A stretch of 64,000 nt of DNA from Listeria monocytogenes (GTDB taxonomy: Bacteria > Bacillota > Bacilli > Lactobacillales > Listeriaceae), in NCBI RefSeq assembly GCF_900187225.1, contig NZ_LT906436.1:620001-684000 (forward strand), given 5' to 3'. Under the pieces are notes generated by a model. That model ran no database searches and was not told where the DNA came from. It was given only the letters and a program-made list of their open reading frames with translations. Of the stretch, positions 24,786-34,716 are shown in pieces (the first letter of the stretch is position 1; each line of letters starts with the position of its first letter). Both the position numbers and the translations under genes were made by a program.

Positions 24786-25088
24786 AGTTCTCCTCCTTCA
24801 TTATCTCTACTATATATGTACCCGAGAAAACTATTTTCAATTATATCAAAGGAAACCAGGTTTGTTCATTAAAAAGGGTATAATTTTAACACTTGTTTAC
24901 ACGTAATCGGACTTTAAATATGGCGGAAACGTCACAATTCTCTCTTTTATATAGGCAGTTTTGTCTGATTGGCTTGTTCCAGAAAGCCATTCTAGCTAGT
25001 ATGATACGTTTAAGAAAACTATTCAATGTAGAGCGGAAAAAGTCTACTATGAGTAATTTCAATAATTAGTAGCAAAAGGAGAATTATC
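24786..25088 (+). promoter_or_regulatory. 303-bp intergenic region ahead of the large LPXTG gene
   Basis: This AT-rich divergent region contains no open frame with a ribosome site. A possible sigma-A pair is TTGTTC (24974-24979) and TAGTAT (24997-25002), spaced by 17 bp. A second start region around GTTTAAG at 25008 could be a poor SigB -35. No PrfA box (TTAACA-N2-TGTTAA) was found. Confidence 0.4.
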
Positions 25089-28000
25089 ATGCTAAAACAC
25101 AACTGGCAAAAAGTATTCGTTGTAATGGTTGCGGTTGCGCTTATTTTTCAACTGGTTCCGTGGTCTAATATCTTCGCCGGAGCAGAAGAAAACCAAACAA
25201 AAACAACTCAACAAATAGCACAACCAGATGATCAAAAAGTAGCGGATGAAAACAAAACAACCGTAACACCTGATAATAAAGAGACAACTAAAAATCTAGT
25301 AAATGGAAAGCAATTACTAAAAGGTTCCGTTGACTGGAATTTTACAAATAAAGTAACAGACGCAAACGGGAATACAAAAGAAACTTATGCACCAGGAGAC
25401 TCACTCAAGTTTTCAGTAAGTTTGGCAATCCCATCCTATTCAGAAGCGGTCTTGGATGAAACTTATACATTTTGGATACAAAAAGACTTCTTCCAAGGAG
25501 ACAAAGTAACATTTGTTAATCCAGCAATTGATGGATTAACACCGAGGCAAAATGTTTTTACAGACGACTCAATGAAAAACTCGATTGGAACAAAAACAAT
25601 AAATGGTGTCGAGTATATTGGTTACACGCTCAAATTTAATCAGAGTCCGGAAGCTTTAGCAAAATATGAAGATGAGCCGCTTACTAATGCTAAATTTGAT
25701 ATGTTTGCAACAATAAGTACTACAATTACAACAAAAGAAGACTATAAAGCTATTGTAATTGAAGATGATAAAGACGTAGATATTAGTAATATTGAAGTCC
25801 CCGTGACACCACCAACTCCCGATACAGATAATGGTGTACTAACTGCATCTAAAGTAATTGACTCGGCTTGGCGTTTAGACAAAGATACTGGGAAATATGT
25901 TAAAGTAGCTACTTCATCTACAAACTATACACCTGAAAAAGATGATTTAGTTTTCTATTATGTTTATGCAATGAACAATTCAGGAGAAAATGCCGTTTTA
26001 GAAAAAATGATAGATGAATTACCAGCAGGCTTTTCCATTATTACGGAAGGTTCACCGGAATGGCAGGCTTTATCAACTGCATCTGGCTCTTCGCTTCAAC
26101 GCGGATGGGTTGCCTCAGCAGACCAAACAAATCTTGCACCAGGTGCAACTAGATACGAATTACCGTTTTCCCCAGCTCAGACTATCTCCAAAAATGGTGG
26201 CGGTATTTATAGAACGATTGCAGCAAAAGTAACTGATCCTACAAAAGATTTGACTAACGTTACTAAAAGCCCGACTAAAGGTGGCGAAGGTAAATCTGGT
26301 TCTATAACGCCAAGTGGGAAAGATGTTTATGACATGGCAATTACAACAAAAATCAGCTCAACCTATGATAAAAATAATAAATATATTGGGGCTGTTAGTA
26401 GCACAACTACGCCCGTTTCTATTTCAGAAGGAAGCACAGTTGGCGTTACTTATACCGCAATTAATCAAGGGAATTATACAAAAGATGTTGTCGTGTATGC
26501 GTATGTACCAGCAGGTTATGAACTTAATAATGATACATCCGATTTCAAAACTGCTAATGATAAATGGAAATATGAAACAACTGTGCCTAGTGGCGGTGGT
26601 GTTTGGAGTGATATAAAAGTATACTCAATTACACTTTCTGGAGGTATGGCATCAGGTGCAACAAAAACTGCAACAATGTACATGAAAGCTATGGGCATAC
26701 CTGAAGATGGGACTTATAGTGCTGTAGATTTTTACATGGCTGGAGAAATTGGCTCATTTTCAAACTTTAACGGAGAATCTACTTTAGACGGAGCAATTAC
26801 CGATGTGGACTCGACGCCAGACATGAATCCAGGAAACGATTTGATTAGTAATGTCGATGGTTCCACGATAAAACCAATTGACGGATTCCAAAAAGAAAAA
26901 CCACATGTTGTAAAAGAAAATGCTAAATCAACAGCGACTTTACAAGATGAAGATGATTTCGATTTTGATTATGTCACTTTCATTAAAACACCAGAAGTAA
27001 TTCCATCAGAAGGAAAAGTGTTTGAAAAAACACGTTTATCGGCAGCTGATGCAGAAAAAACAGCACGCAATATGATTGGTAACGACATCATGGGTTCTGC
27101 ACTCAAAGACTATACGCCTCTTGCAGACGATGGTAGAATTACTTCACCAAAAACATACATGGTTTATGAAATGAATATTAACCCATCAGGGGTAGAAGAC
27201 ACACTAAATTCTTCTTTCACAGATACACTGCCAAAAGGGTTGAAAATGCTTGAATATGATATTGCTGGTTTAAATTCTAGCAATAAACACATTTATGGTT
27301 TTACAACGAACAAATTTGAAGGTACACCGAAATTCACAAATGCAGACGGACAAGATGTTATTGTTTATCAAAAAGGCTTATATTCCGAGAAACAAGTTTG
27401 TATTGCCAACCCTACTTTAAATGACGTTGGAGTAAGGTATTTCGGAAATAACGCGGATAAAATGGGTGTAACTGGTTCCGTAACAAAAGATGCGCGTACC
27501 CTAACGCTTAATTTTGGTCAACCAGCCGCAGATCCAATGTATAGTGAAACAAAAGCAGCATACAAAGTGTACATGATTGTAGTTATCGATTCAGACGAAA
27601 TTGACTACAGTAGCATCATGCAAAATAAAGCAACATACACTTACAACGATAAAGTTATTACTTCTTATGAAAATAGCGAAATGTACTGGGATGCTGGCGG
27701 CGGTACTGCTTATGCAAAAAAATATGTTTTAGACAATAAAACAAATGCATATCTTAGTGGTAGCCAATATAATGTAGCTACTCCTGATGCAGACGGTAAT
27801 TTATCAGTTGGCTATAAAATTCGAGTAAGAAGTGCCTATGAATTTGATAAATCTTCGATAAACATTGGAGATGTTATTGCTGCAGATAATTTTAAATCTA
27901 TCTCTAATGTGGAAGTAAATGGTTATGAGGCAAGTCCAAACACGGGCTTCCAAATTGACGGGGAACTTGAAAACCCTGTGCCACTTACTGTGGATAAATA

Positions 28001-29837
28001 TGCAGTAGAAGCTAAAGCAACTGCGAACACATTAGATATCACAAACCCAGTTGACATTCCGCAAATGCAACTATATAACGTTCTTTTCAAAGTGAATTAT
28101 CAAAAAGTTAAATATGGCGCAAAACTAGTTAACCAAGCAGCAGGGTCAGAAGTTGCTACTGTTGTTCCATTAAACTTAAATCTTCTAAAACAAGATGATA
28201 TAAGCAAAACAGTATTGACAGGCTATGAATTCAAAGCTTATTATGCAGATGAAAATGGAAAAGCAGATTTAACGAAACCGGTCAAAGATACAAATAGTAA
28301 TGAAATTGTTATGACAGACTCTTCTGGCGCGGCAAATTTCATCCCGAATGGCTATAAAACAACTTCTAAAAATCAAGAATGGAAAGTAGTTCTAGTTGAA
28401 ACGAAGACACCAACTGGTTATGAATCAAATGAAAATAAAGAGTATCCAGTGACAGTGAAGAGCGATGCGAATGGTAACTTATCCATTCCAACTAGCACAG
28501 AAACAGGGCTTGAAATCACCAATGATGATCACGGCGCAGCGACAGCTACTATTGATAACCACGCAGATGTAAAAATGATTGATGTGAATGGAGCAAAAAC
28601 TTGGACAGGTGACACAGCAGCAGATCGTCCAGATTCCATCGAAGTACAACTTTTACAAGATGGTGTAGCTTATGGTAGCCCGATTACTGTTACAAAAGCA
28701 GATGACTGGAAATATGAATTCAAAAATGTTCCAGAAACAAATGCAGATGGAAATAAATACACGTATACAGTTTTAGAAAATACAGTTACTAACTATACAA
28801 GTGCTGTCACAGGTCTTGATATTAATAACACATTGATTAAACCAGATATAAAAATGATTAATCTTGACGGCCAAAAAACGTGGAAAAACGATACAGAAAA
28901 CGATCGTCCAGCATCTATTGAAATTCAATTGCAACAAAATGGTCAAGATTACGGTTTCCCAGTAACGGTTACAAAAGCTAATAACTGGAAATACGAATTT
29001 AAAAACTTACCAGAAACAACCAATGATGGAGCGGCATATAACTACACAATTGTAGAAAAAGCAGTCCCAGGCTATGAAACAAAAGTCGACGGAATGGATG
29101 TTATCAACACGAAAATAGATGCACCAAAAACCGCTGTCTCCGGTGAAAAAACATGGAAAAATGACACTGCCAAAGATCGTCCAGACTTTATCGAAGTCCA
29201 GCTTTTACAAAATGGACAAACTTATGGCGATCCAGTAAAAGTAACGAAAGAAAACGATTGGAAATACAGCTTTAAAGATTTGCCTAAAGCTGATGCTAAT
29301 AACCAAGATTATCGTTACTCCGTTGCTGAAATAGCAGTTCCAGGCTACAAAACAACGACAGATGGAATGAACTTAACCAACACAAAAGTAACCGATGAGA
29401 AAAATGTAACTTCAGCGAGCGGCACAAAAACTTGGGTGGGAGACAATGAAAAAACACGTCCAGACTCCATCGAAGTACAACTTTTACAAAATGGGAAAGC
29501 ATACGGAACACCAATCAAAGTAACAGCAAAATCGAATTGGAAATACAGCTTTACCAACCTTCCAGAGAAAGACAAAACAGGTGAAAAATACAGCTATACC
29601 GTATCTGAAAAACAAGTATCTGGCTATAGTGTAAAAGTAAAAGGCATGGACTTAACGAATACAAAAGTAACAAAAACGACACCAAAAGATACACCAAAAG
29701 ATACACATTCTACCATTAAACCAAGTAAAACGAAGAAATTACCTGGAACTGGTGATACGAATGGTATGTTGCTATTTGCTGGTGGATTAGCACTGTTATT
29801 CTTAGGGTTACATCTTAGAAGAAAAAGTGCCAAATAA
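25089..29837 (+). CDS. Large LPXTG adhesin with CnaB-type repeats
   Basis: A 1582-residue cell-wall protein. Signal peptide at residues 1-31 (ending NIFAGAEE). A long A region to about residue 1010 with DUF11-like blocks such as VFYYVYAMNNSGENAVLEKM and VSISEGSTVGVTYTAINQGN. A SpaA-like domain (about 1025-1150) follows, then four CnaB-type repeats of about 90 residues starting GAKTWTGDT, GQKTWKNDT, GEKTWKNDT and GTKTWVGDN. The sorting signal is LPGTG at about 1551, a hydrophobic helix, then RRKSAK. CnaB domains commonly carry Lys-Asn isopeptide bonds. It matches recalled Lmo0627; the ligand is unknown. AAAGGAG lies 8-9 bases before the ATG. Confidence 0.9.
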   Translation: MLKHNWQKVFVVMVAVALIFQLVPWSNIFAGAEENQTKTTQQIAQPDDQKVADENKTTVTPDNKETTKNLVNGKQLLKGSVDWNFTNKVTDANGNTKETYAPGDSLKFSVSLAIPSYSEAVLDETYTFWIQKDFFQGDKVTFVNPAIDGLTPRQNVFTDDSMKNSIGTKTINGVEYIGYTLKFNQSPEALAKYEDEPLTNAKFDMFATISTTITTKEDYKAIVIEDDKDVDISNIEVPVTPPTPDTDNGVLTASKVIDSAWRLDKDTGKYVKVATSSTNYTPEKDDLVFYYVYAMNNSGENAVLEKMIDELPAGFSIITEGSPEWQALSTASGSSLQRGWVASADQTNLAPGATRYELPFSPAQTISKNGGGIYRTIAAKVTDPTKDLTNVTKSPTKGGEGKSGSITPSGKDVYDMAITTKISSTYDKNNKYIGAVSSTTTPVSISEGSTVGVTYTAINQGNYTKDVVVYAYVPAGYELNNDTSDFKTANDKWKYETTVPSGGGVWSDIKVYSITLSGGMASGATKTATMYMKAMGIPEDGTYSAVDFYMAGEIGSFSNFNGESTLDGAITDVDSTPDMNPGNDLISNVDGSTIKPIDGFQKEKPHVVKENAKSTATLQDEDDFDFDYVTFIKTPEVIPSEGKVFEKTRLSAADAEKTARNMIGNDIMGSALKDYTPLADDGRITSPKTYMVYEMNINPSGVEDTLNSSFTDTLPKGLKMLEYDIAGLNSSNKHIYGFTTNKFEGTPKFTNADGQDVIVYQKGLYSEKQVCIANPTLNDVGVRYFGNNADKMGVTGSVTKDARTLTLNFGQPAADPMYSETKAAYKVYMIVVIDSDEIDYSSIMQNKATYTYNDKVITSYENSEMYWDAGGGTAYAKKYVLDNKTNAYLSGSQYNVATPDADGNLSVGYKIRVRSAYEFDKSSINIGDVIAADNFKSISNVEVNGYEASPNTGFQIDGELENPVPLTVDKYAVEAKATANTLDITNPVDIPQMQLYNVLFKVNYQKVKYGAKLVNQAAGSEVATVVPLNLNLLKQDDISKTVLTGYEFKAYYADENGKADLTKPVKDTNSNEIVMTDSSGAANFIPNGYKTTSKNQEWKVVLVETKTPTGYESNENKEYPVTVKSDANGNLSIPTSTETGLEITNDDHGAATATIDNHADVKMIDVNGAKTWTGDTAADRPDSIEVQLLQDGVAYGSPITVTKADDWKYEFKNVPETNADGNKYTYTVLENTVTNYTSAVTGLDINNTLIKPDIKMINLDGQKTWKNDTENDRPASIEIQLQQNGQDYGFPVTVTKANNWKYEFKNLPETTNDGAAYNYTIVEKAVPGYETKVDGMDVINTKIDAPKTAVSGEKTWKNDTAKDRPDFIEVQLLQNGQTYGDPVKVTKENDWKYSFKDLPKADANNQDYRYSVAEIAVPGYKTTTDGMNLTNTKVTDEKNVTSASGTKTWVGDNEKTRPDSIEVQLLQNGKAYGTPIKVTAKSNWKYSFTNLPEKDKTGEKYSYTVSEKQVSGYSVKVKGMDLTNTKVTKTTPKDTPKDTHSTIKPSKTKKLPGTGDTNGMLLFAGGLALLFLGLHLRRKSAK
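28575..29673 (+). repeat. Four tandem CnaB-encoding repeats
   Basis: Four in-frame units of about 270-280 bp start near 28575, 28854, 29127 and 29400. Each encodes a KTW, RP-S/F-IEVQLLQ-G, W-KY-F, YTV/YSV ladder. DNA similarity between units is high enough to allow recombinational change in copy number. Confidence 0.8.
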
Positions 29838-29879
29838 AGAAAACAACCGATCCAAGTAAGCTTGGGTCGGTTTTCTTTT
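29838..29879 (+). terminator. Terminator of the LPXTG adhesin gene
   Basis: AAAACAACCGATCCAAG pairs with CTTGGGTCGGTTTTC and is followed by TTTT. Confidence 0.9.
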
Positions 29880-29932
29880 GAATAAAGTTAAAATCGGGTA
29901 TACAGATAGAAATGAAATAAGGGGGCTTCATG

Positions 29933-30208
29933 ATGAAGGAAGAGCTACTGCAAGCAATCGAAGTCGGCAAGCCAGTTTTACTTGTAACAGCAATCGGGTA
30001 TATTGTAGGAATTGTGGAAGCAAAAGGAGAGCTTATTCGCTTAAACGATGTGTATATCAATTGTGTTTCAGCTAGCAGAGTAAATCGTTTCAGCCGAGGC
30101 TTAGCTGTGAATATCAATCAAGTCATCGGGATGCAACTATTAAGTAAGTCGGAGAAAGACGAAATGATTGGCGGCTGGAAGGCATACGTTGCACCTACAG
30201 CTGGATGA
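29933..30208 (+). CDS. Small conserved hypothetical protein
   Basis: A 91-residue beta-rich protein, MKEELLQAIEVGKPVLLVTA, with GYIVGIVEAKGELIRLNDVYI in the middle. The alternating short strands look like a small Sm-like or SH3-like barrel, but I do not recognise the family. GGGGG at 29921-29925 suits the ATG at 29933 (29930 is an alternative). It stands alone between the LPXTG terminator and an isochorismatase-family gene. Confidence 0.65.
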   Translation: MKEELLQAIEVGKPVLLVTAIGYIVGIVEAKGELIRLNDVYINCVSASRVNRFSRGLAVNINQVIGMQLLSKSEKDEMIGGWKAYVAPTAG

Positions 30209-30269
30209 AGCGAAAACCTATGATATAATGGGGAAATAATAGAAACAGCAGTTACGGAGGTCTGGAAGA

Positions 30270-30797
30270 ATGATATTATTAGTTATAGATACACAAAAAT
30301 TAATTATGACAAATAATCTGTATAATTTCGATTCACTTGTACCCAATATAGAACAATTAATCGCCACTGCTCGGAAAAATAAAATAGAAATAGTTTATAT
30401 ACGACATGACGACGGACCTAATACAGAACTTACAGAAGGAAAAGAAGGCTTCGATATTTACAAAAAATTCCAACCAACTACACACGAAAGAATTTTTGAT
30501 AAAACCGTAAATAGCGCTTTTAAAGGAACAGGCTTAGTTGAATACTTAAAAGAAAAAGGTACGAAGAAAATTGTAGTAGCAGGGTTGCAAACTGATTTTT
30601 GCATCGACGCCACGGTGAAATGTGGCTTTGAACATGGTTTTCACATGATCGTTCCCGCCCATGCTAATTCGACGGAAGATAACCACTTTATGTCAGGGGA
30701 GAATAGTTATAAGTACTATAATGAATGGATGTGGCCTGGCCGTTACGCGACCTGCATATCTATGGAAGAAACGATTAAAGAAATGGAACATAACTGA
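30270..30797 (+). CDS. Isochorismatase-family cysteine hydrolase
   Basis: A 175-residue alpha/beta hydrolase of the nicotinamidase/isochorismatase family. The triad is visible: Asp7 in LLVIDTQ, Lys in DKTVNSAF, and Cys in VAGLQTDFCIDATVKCGFEH, with the preceding cis-peptide GLQ-T motif. The usual amide substrates of the family are nicotinamide, N-carbamoyl compounds or isochorismate; which is used here is unknown. GGAGG precedes the ATG. Monocistronic; a terminator lies further down at 30882. Confidence 0.87.
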   Translation: MILLVIDTQKLIMTNNLYNFDSLVPNIEQLIATARKNKIEIVYIRHDDGPNTELTEGKEGFDIYKKFQPTTHERIFDKTVNSAFKGTGLVEYLKEKGTKKIVVAGLQTDFCIDATVKCGFEHGFHMIVPAHANSTEDNHFMSGENSYKYYNEWMWPGRYATCISMEETIKEMEHN

Positions 30798-31155
30798 TAA
30801 ATTAGAAAGAAATTGTATAAATCTACCACTTCTTTCTTTTTTTGGAAACAGCAGCATTTAAAAAAATAGTAAGTAATATATAAAACCGATTCAAGAATTC
30901 CTTGAATCGGTTTTTCTTTAGCCAAATTGCATAAAAGTCGTCTAGTTGGTAAATCTAGCAACCGTTATAATAAAACAGTGAACTAGTTAACGTTTTAGAT
31001 TGAATTTTAGAAAAGGAGGTAGCTAGACTTGTAGTTTTTGTAAAAAATTATTTCGTATTATGTAAATTGTGGAAGTGCTTACAGGGCGTTAACATGGAAT
31101 TAGGAGCAAGCCTTCTAAATCATTTTATCGCAACTAGTATAAAGAGGTGATAGAG
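30798..31155 (+). promoter_or_regulatory. Intergenic region ahead of the PTS operon, with candidate cre site
   Basis: The region holds the upstream terminator (30882-30917) and then an AT-rich leader. TGGAAGTGCTTACA at 31070-31083 matches the cre consensus TGWAARCGYTTWCA at 12 of 14 positions, so CcpA control of the sugar operon is plausible. TATTAT at 31056-31061 may be the -10. A strong ribosome-like AAAGGAGGT at 31012-31020 has no proper reading frame after it: only TTG then TAG at the right spacing. Confidence 0.5.
30882..30917 (+). terminator. Terminator after the isochorismatase-family gene
   Basis: AAACCGATTCAAG pairs with CTTGAATCGGTTT and is followed by TTC-TTT. Confidence 0.9.
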
Positions 31156-33186
31156 ATGTTAAGTGGCAGAATGGTACTAATCATAAAGTATTTAGAAGGC
31201 AAAAGTGAGTCGAGTATTCGTGGTATCAGTAAAAAGCTTGAAATATCTGAGCGGAAAGTTAGATATGATATCGACAATATAAATGACGCACTTACGCTTA
31301 ATCAATTAAAACCAATTTTGAAGGAGGGGAAAGGGAGGTTAGTTATACCAGCTGATTTGGCCAAATTAGCACTTGAGGAAAAAGAAACTTATATTTTTGC
31401 TCCGCAGGAAAGAATCAACATTTTACAGTATTTGCTATTTTTTAATGTTAAAAAGGTGAACTTGGAACATTTAAGTAAATGGATGAATGTATCGCGAACA
31501 ACGATTAAAAAAGATTTATTGTTAATTGAAGAACAGTTGCAAAAGTTGAATCTTCAATTGGTTTATAAACAAGGCTATAGATTAATTGGCAATGAAAACG
31601 CTCTCTTGAATGAACGTGTCCGGATTTTGCGAGATTACATTGATTTTATCCCAAGTGAAGATATAGAAACAAACTTTTATAGAAAATGTATGTTAGGCGA
31701 GATGAAAGTATCACTTAAAAACATTGATATAAATGGCGTGAATAAGTGGTCTAAGCAACTTTTGAAACAAATGGGTTGGATTTTAAATGATGAATCGTAT
31801 TACTGGTATTTAGCGAATATTTTAGTCTTTTGCTGGTATATAAAAAATGATGTCACTAATCCACTTAAAGATGCAAAGCTGGTACTTCCAATTTTTAATT
31901 CCCAATTAATTCAAGGGATGGAAGTGATTTTAGATTACGAGCTTAGTCAGGAGCAGTTAAATATTCTAGTCGGCTTTGTTTTTTTCACGAACAAGTATGC
32001 AAGCTTGAATGAAGAAATGGACTTAATTACAACAGAAACGATAGTAAATTCGCTAATCACATCCATGAGTGAAGAACTTAATTTGCCTTTTTTAGAAGAT
32101 GCGATTTTGTATAAAGGATTACTAAATCATGTAGCTCCACTGATTGAAAGAGTGAGAGGGAATGTGCAAATTTACGAAGATACTTTTGATGTTATTCCAA
32201 CTGAATTTCTCTATATTTTACAAGCAACAAGCAAGGTGGTTAAAACTATACCGTTACTTGAGAGCGTCGAAAATGAGAGTGAAATATCTTTGTTGGCGAT
32301 TCATTTTTTAGCGAGTATTCAGCGTAATCAGCGTGAGGAGAAGTTGCATGTATTACTTGTTTGTGGTCTTGGCTACGGAGCAATTGCAATGATGAAAGAT
32401 ACACTAAATAGCGAGTATCAAATCGCTTTTGTCGCAACCATTCCTGAATATATGTTAAAAGATTTTACTGCTTGGGAAGATGTGGATTTAGTCATTACAA
32501 CAGCAAAAGTGACAACCCCACTACCAAAATCGACTGTCAAAGTAAGCCCAGTTTTAAAAGAGTGTGATTTAGTGGAGTTAGAGAAGCAAGGCTTAAAAAA
32601 GAAGAATATTTTGACTAGTTACTTTGCAATTAATAAGCGGCTTAGCTTCCTTGATAGCACTGTGAAGCAGCAAGTTATTAGCGTCATTAAGGAAGAACTA
32701 GGATATGGGCATGTTAGTATTCCGAATCGAAAGTTAGGATTAAGTGATTTGATTGGAATAGATGCGATTCAGATTACATCAGAGAGTTTAACATGGCAAA
32801 CTGCTATTCAGCGAGCTACAAAGCTACTATCTGATAATCATTTCGTACTTCCAGCTTATGCGGAGAATATCAAACAAATTCAAGAAGAACTGGGTTTTTA
32901 TTCCGTTAAAGACGAGGAATTTGCTTTGTTTCACGGGAATGACAGCCAGTTAGTTCAGATGAATAGTATGGCTCTTTTGATTAATGAACAGCCGGTTATG
33001 TTTGGGGAGAAGCAAGCCAAAGTCATTTTTATTCTCGCCAGTAAAGATAAAAAAGAGCAAATTCCAGCAATTATTACACTCACTAAAATGACCTATCAAA
33101 CAGATTTTATTTCTAAATTAGAACAAGCAAAAAATCCAATTGATGCGGATAGAATTATAAAAAAATATGAAGAGGAGGTTAGATAA
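31156..33186 (+). CDS. PRD-containing transcriptional activator (BglG/MtlR-type) of the PTS operon
   Basis: A 676-residue modular regulator. Two N-terminal winged HTHs (SIRGISKKLEISERKVRYDI and LSKWMNVSRTTIKKDL), PRD region(s) in residues about 175-390, a EIIB-like domain with LLVCGLGYGAIAMM (phospho-Cys position), and a C-terminal EIIA(Mtl/Fru)-like domain with FALFHGND-type His. This is the DNA-binding MtlR/LicR class, not an RNA antiterminator. Phosphorylation by the PTS should tune it. GAGGTG favours ATG 31156. It heads an operon with IIA, IIC, IIB and an aldolase-family gene, with one base separating it from the IIA start. Confidence 0.88.
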   Translation: MLSGRMVLIIKYLEGKSESSIRGISKKLEISERKVRYDIDNINDALTLNQLKPILKEGKGRLVIPADLAKLALEEKETYIFAPQERINILQYLLFFNVKKVNLEHLSKWMNVSRTTIKKDLLLIEEQLQKLNLQLVYKQGYRLIGNENALLNERVRILRDYIDFIPSEDIETNFYRKCMLGEMKVSLKNIDINGVNKWSKQLLKQMGWILNDESYYWYLANILVFCWYIKNDVTNPLKDAKLVLPIFNSQLIQGMEVILDYELSQEQLNILVGFVFFTNKYASLNEEMDLITTETIVNSLITSMSEELNLPFLEDAILYKGLLNHVAPLIERVRGNVQIYEDTFDVIPTEFLYILQATSKVVKTIPLLESVENESEISLLAIHFLASIQRNQREEKLHVLLVCGLGYGAIAMMKDTLNSEYQIAFVATIPEYMLKDFTAWEDVDLVITTAKVTTPLPKSTVKVSPVLKECDLVELEKQGLKKKNILTSYFAINKRLSFLDSTVKQQVISVIKEELGYGHVSIPNRKLGLSDLIGIDAIQITSESLTWQTAIQRATKLLSDNHFVLPAYAENIKQIQEELGFYSVKDEEFALFHGNDSQLVQMNSMALLINEQPVMFGEKQAKVIFILASKDKKEQIPAIITLTKMTYQTDFISKLEQAKNPIDADRIIKKYEEEVR

Positions 33187-33187
33187 T

Positions 33188-33640
33188 ATGGGTGTGAAAA
33201 TCGACTTCTTGTCTATTTCAAACATCAATGTAAATACTAAAGAAGATGCGATTCTACAATTAGTGAATGTTTTAGAAAAAGCTGATTATTTGGCAGATAA
33301 ATCACTTTTTGAACAAGATATTTTAGAACGCGAACGAACATTATCGACATATATTGGACACGAAATCGGCTTGCCTCATGCCCAAAGTAGTGGCGTAAAA
33401 GAGCCTTGCGTCGTTGTTGGGAAATTAAGTAAGCCTGTGAAGTGGACTGAAGAGGAAGAATTTGTCCAAATTGTATTTTTGATCGCGGTTCCTAGAGATA
33501 ACCAAAATAATTTACATTTAAAAGTACTATCCAATCTAGCAAGACTATTAATGCATGAAGATTTTCGAACAAAATTAAGTAAGTTAGACGACATCGCAAC
33601 AGTGGCACTATTAAACAAAAGTGTGAAGGAGGATAACTAA
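33188..33640 (+). CDS. PTS EIIA component, fructose/mannitol family
   Basis: A 150-residue EIIA domain. The phosphorylated His lies in TYIGHEIGLPHAQSSGVKEP, the standard GxxxPH motif of EIIA(Fru/Mtl), with LLERERTLST-type sequence upstream (ILERERTLSTYIG). It transfers phosphate from HPr to EIIB. GAGGAGG sits before ATG 33188, and the gene follows the regulator almost without gap and abuts the IIC gene. An earlier in-frame start at 33167 lacks a site. Confidence 0.9.
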   Translation: MGVKIDFLSISNINVNTKEDAILQLVNVLEKADYLADKSLFEQDILERERTLSTYIGHEIGLPHAQSSGVKEPCVVVGKLSKPVKWTEEEEFVQIVFLIAVPRDNQNNLHLKVLSNLARLLMHEDFRTKLSKLDDIATVALLNKSVKEDN

Positions 33641-34702
33641 ATGAGAACTCTTAAATTTTTGCAAAAGCATTTGATGACAGCAACTTCTTATATGATTCCA
33701 TTTGTCGTAGCTGGGGGGATATTGTTTGCGCTATCCGTTATGTTGAGCGGACAAGCTGCCGTTCCTGATGCGGGCTGGTTAGCAAAACTCAACCAAATTG
33801 GTGCAGCAGGCCTGGCTCTATTTATTCCGATTCTTGGTGGTTACATAGCATTTAGTATGGCAGATAAGCCTGGGCTTGCACCTGGGATGATTGGCGCCTA
33901 CTTAGCAAACGAAATTGGTGCAGGATTTATCGGAGGTATTATCGCTGGTTTCTTAGCTGGTTTTGTCGTAATTCAATTAAAGAAAATTAAATTAGCACCT
34001 TCGATGAGAACGTTAGGATCCATTTTCATTTATCCATTACTTGGGACTTTGATTACGGGTGGAATTATCGTCTTCCTCATTGGAGAGCCAATATCAGGTT
34101 TTATGGATTGGATGACAAATGCGCTAAATAGCTTATCAGGCGCAGCAAAAGTTCCGCTAGGCGCACTTCTTGGTGCGATGATTTCCTTTGATATGGGAGG
34201 GCCTGTAAATAAAGTAGCAGCAACATTTGCACAAACCCAAGTGGATACACTCCCTTATTTAATGGGTGGAGTTGGTGTAGCAATTTGTGTACCGCCAATT
34301 GGTTTAGGCGTAGCAACACTTCTGTTTCCGAAGAAATTTACTCGTGTAGAAAAAGATTCGGGAATTGCAGCACTTTTGATGGGAAGCGTTGGTATAACAG
34401 AAGGAGCAATTCCTTTTGCAACAGCAGATCCATTACGGGTCATCCCTTCAATTATGGTTGGTTCGATTGTAGGTAACGTTTCGGCTTTCTTATTTGGTTG
34501 TTTAAATCATGCGCCTTGGGGTGGTTTAATCGTGTTACCTGTAGTTGATAATCGGATTGGTTACATTGCTTCTATTGCGCTTGGGGCAGTTGTGACGGCA
34601 ATTATGCTCCGAATTTTGAAGAAAGATGCTACAGAGCTTGACGAGGCACTGGAGGAAGGGCAAGACATAGATGACTTAGATATTAATTTTGAAGACATTT
34701 AG
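33641..34702 (+). CDS. PTS EIIC component, fructose family
   Basis: A 353-residue membrane permease with about nine helices. It begins LKFLQKHLMTATSYMIPFVV, the common EIIC(Fru) start, and has FIGGIIAGFLAGFVVIQL, SFDMGGPVNKVA and GSVGITEGAIPFATADP, the substrate-site GITEGAIPF motif typical of fructose-family IIC. GGAGG lies before ATG 33641, one base after the IIA stop. It forms the membrane channel of the transporter with the separate IIA and IIB. The exact sugar is not settled by sequence. Confidence 0.92.
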   Translation: MRTLKFLQKHLMTATSYMIPFVVAGGILFALSVMLSGQAAVPDAGWLAKLNQIGAAGLALFIPILGGYIAFSMADKPGLAPGMIGAYLANEIGAGFIGGIIAGFLAGFVVIQLKKIKLAPSMRTLGSIFIYPLLGTLITGGIIVFLIGEPISGFMDWMTNALNSLSGAAKVPLGALLGAMISFDMGGPVNKVAATFAQTQVDTLPYLMGGVGVAICVPPIGLGVATLLFPKKFTRVEKDSGIAALLMGSVGITEGAIPFATADPLRVIPSIMVGSIVGNVSAFLFGCLNHAPWGGLIVLPVVDNRIGYIASIALGAVVTAIMLRILKKDATELDEALEEGQDIDDLDINFEDI

Positions 34703-34716
34703 AAAGGATGATAACA

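Noticed and set aside
28575-29673. CRISPR-like or intergenic repeats
   Set aside because: The repeats are long, in frame and encode CnaB domains; no short palindromic repeats with unique spacers occur anywhere in the window.
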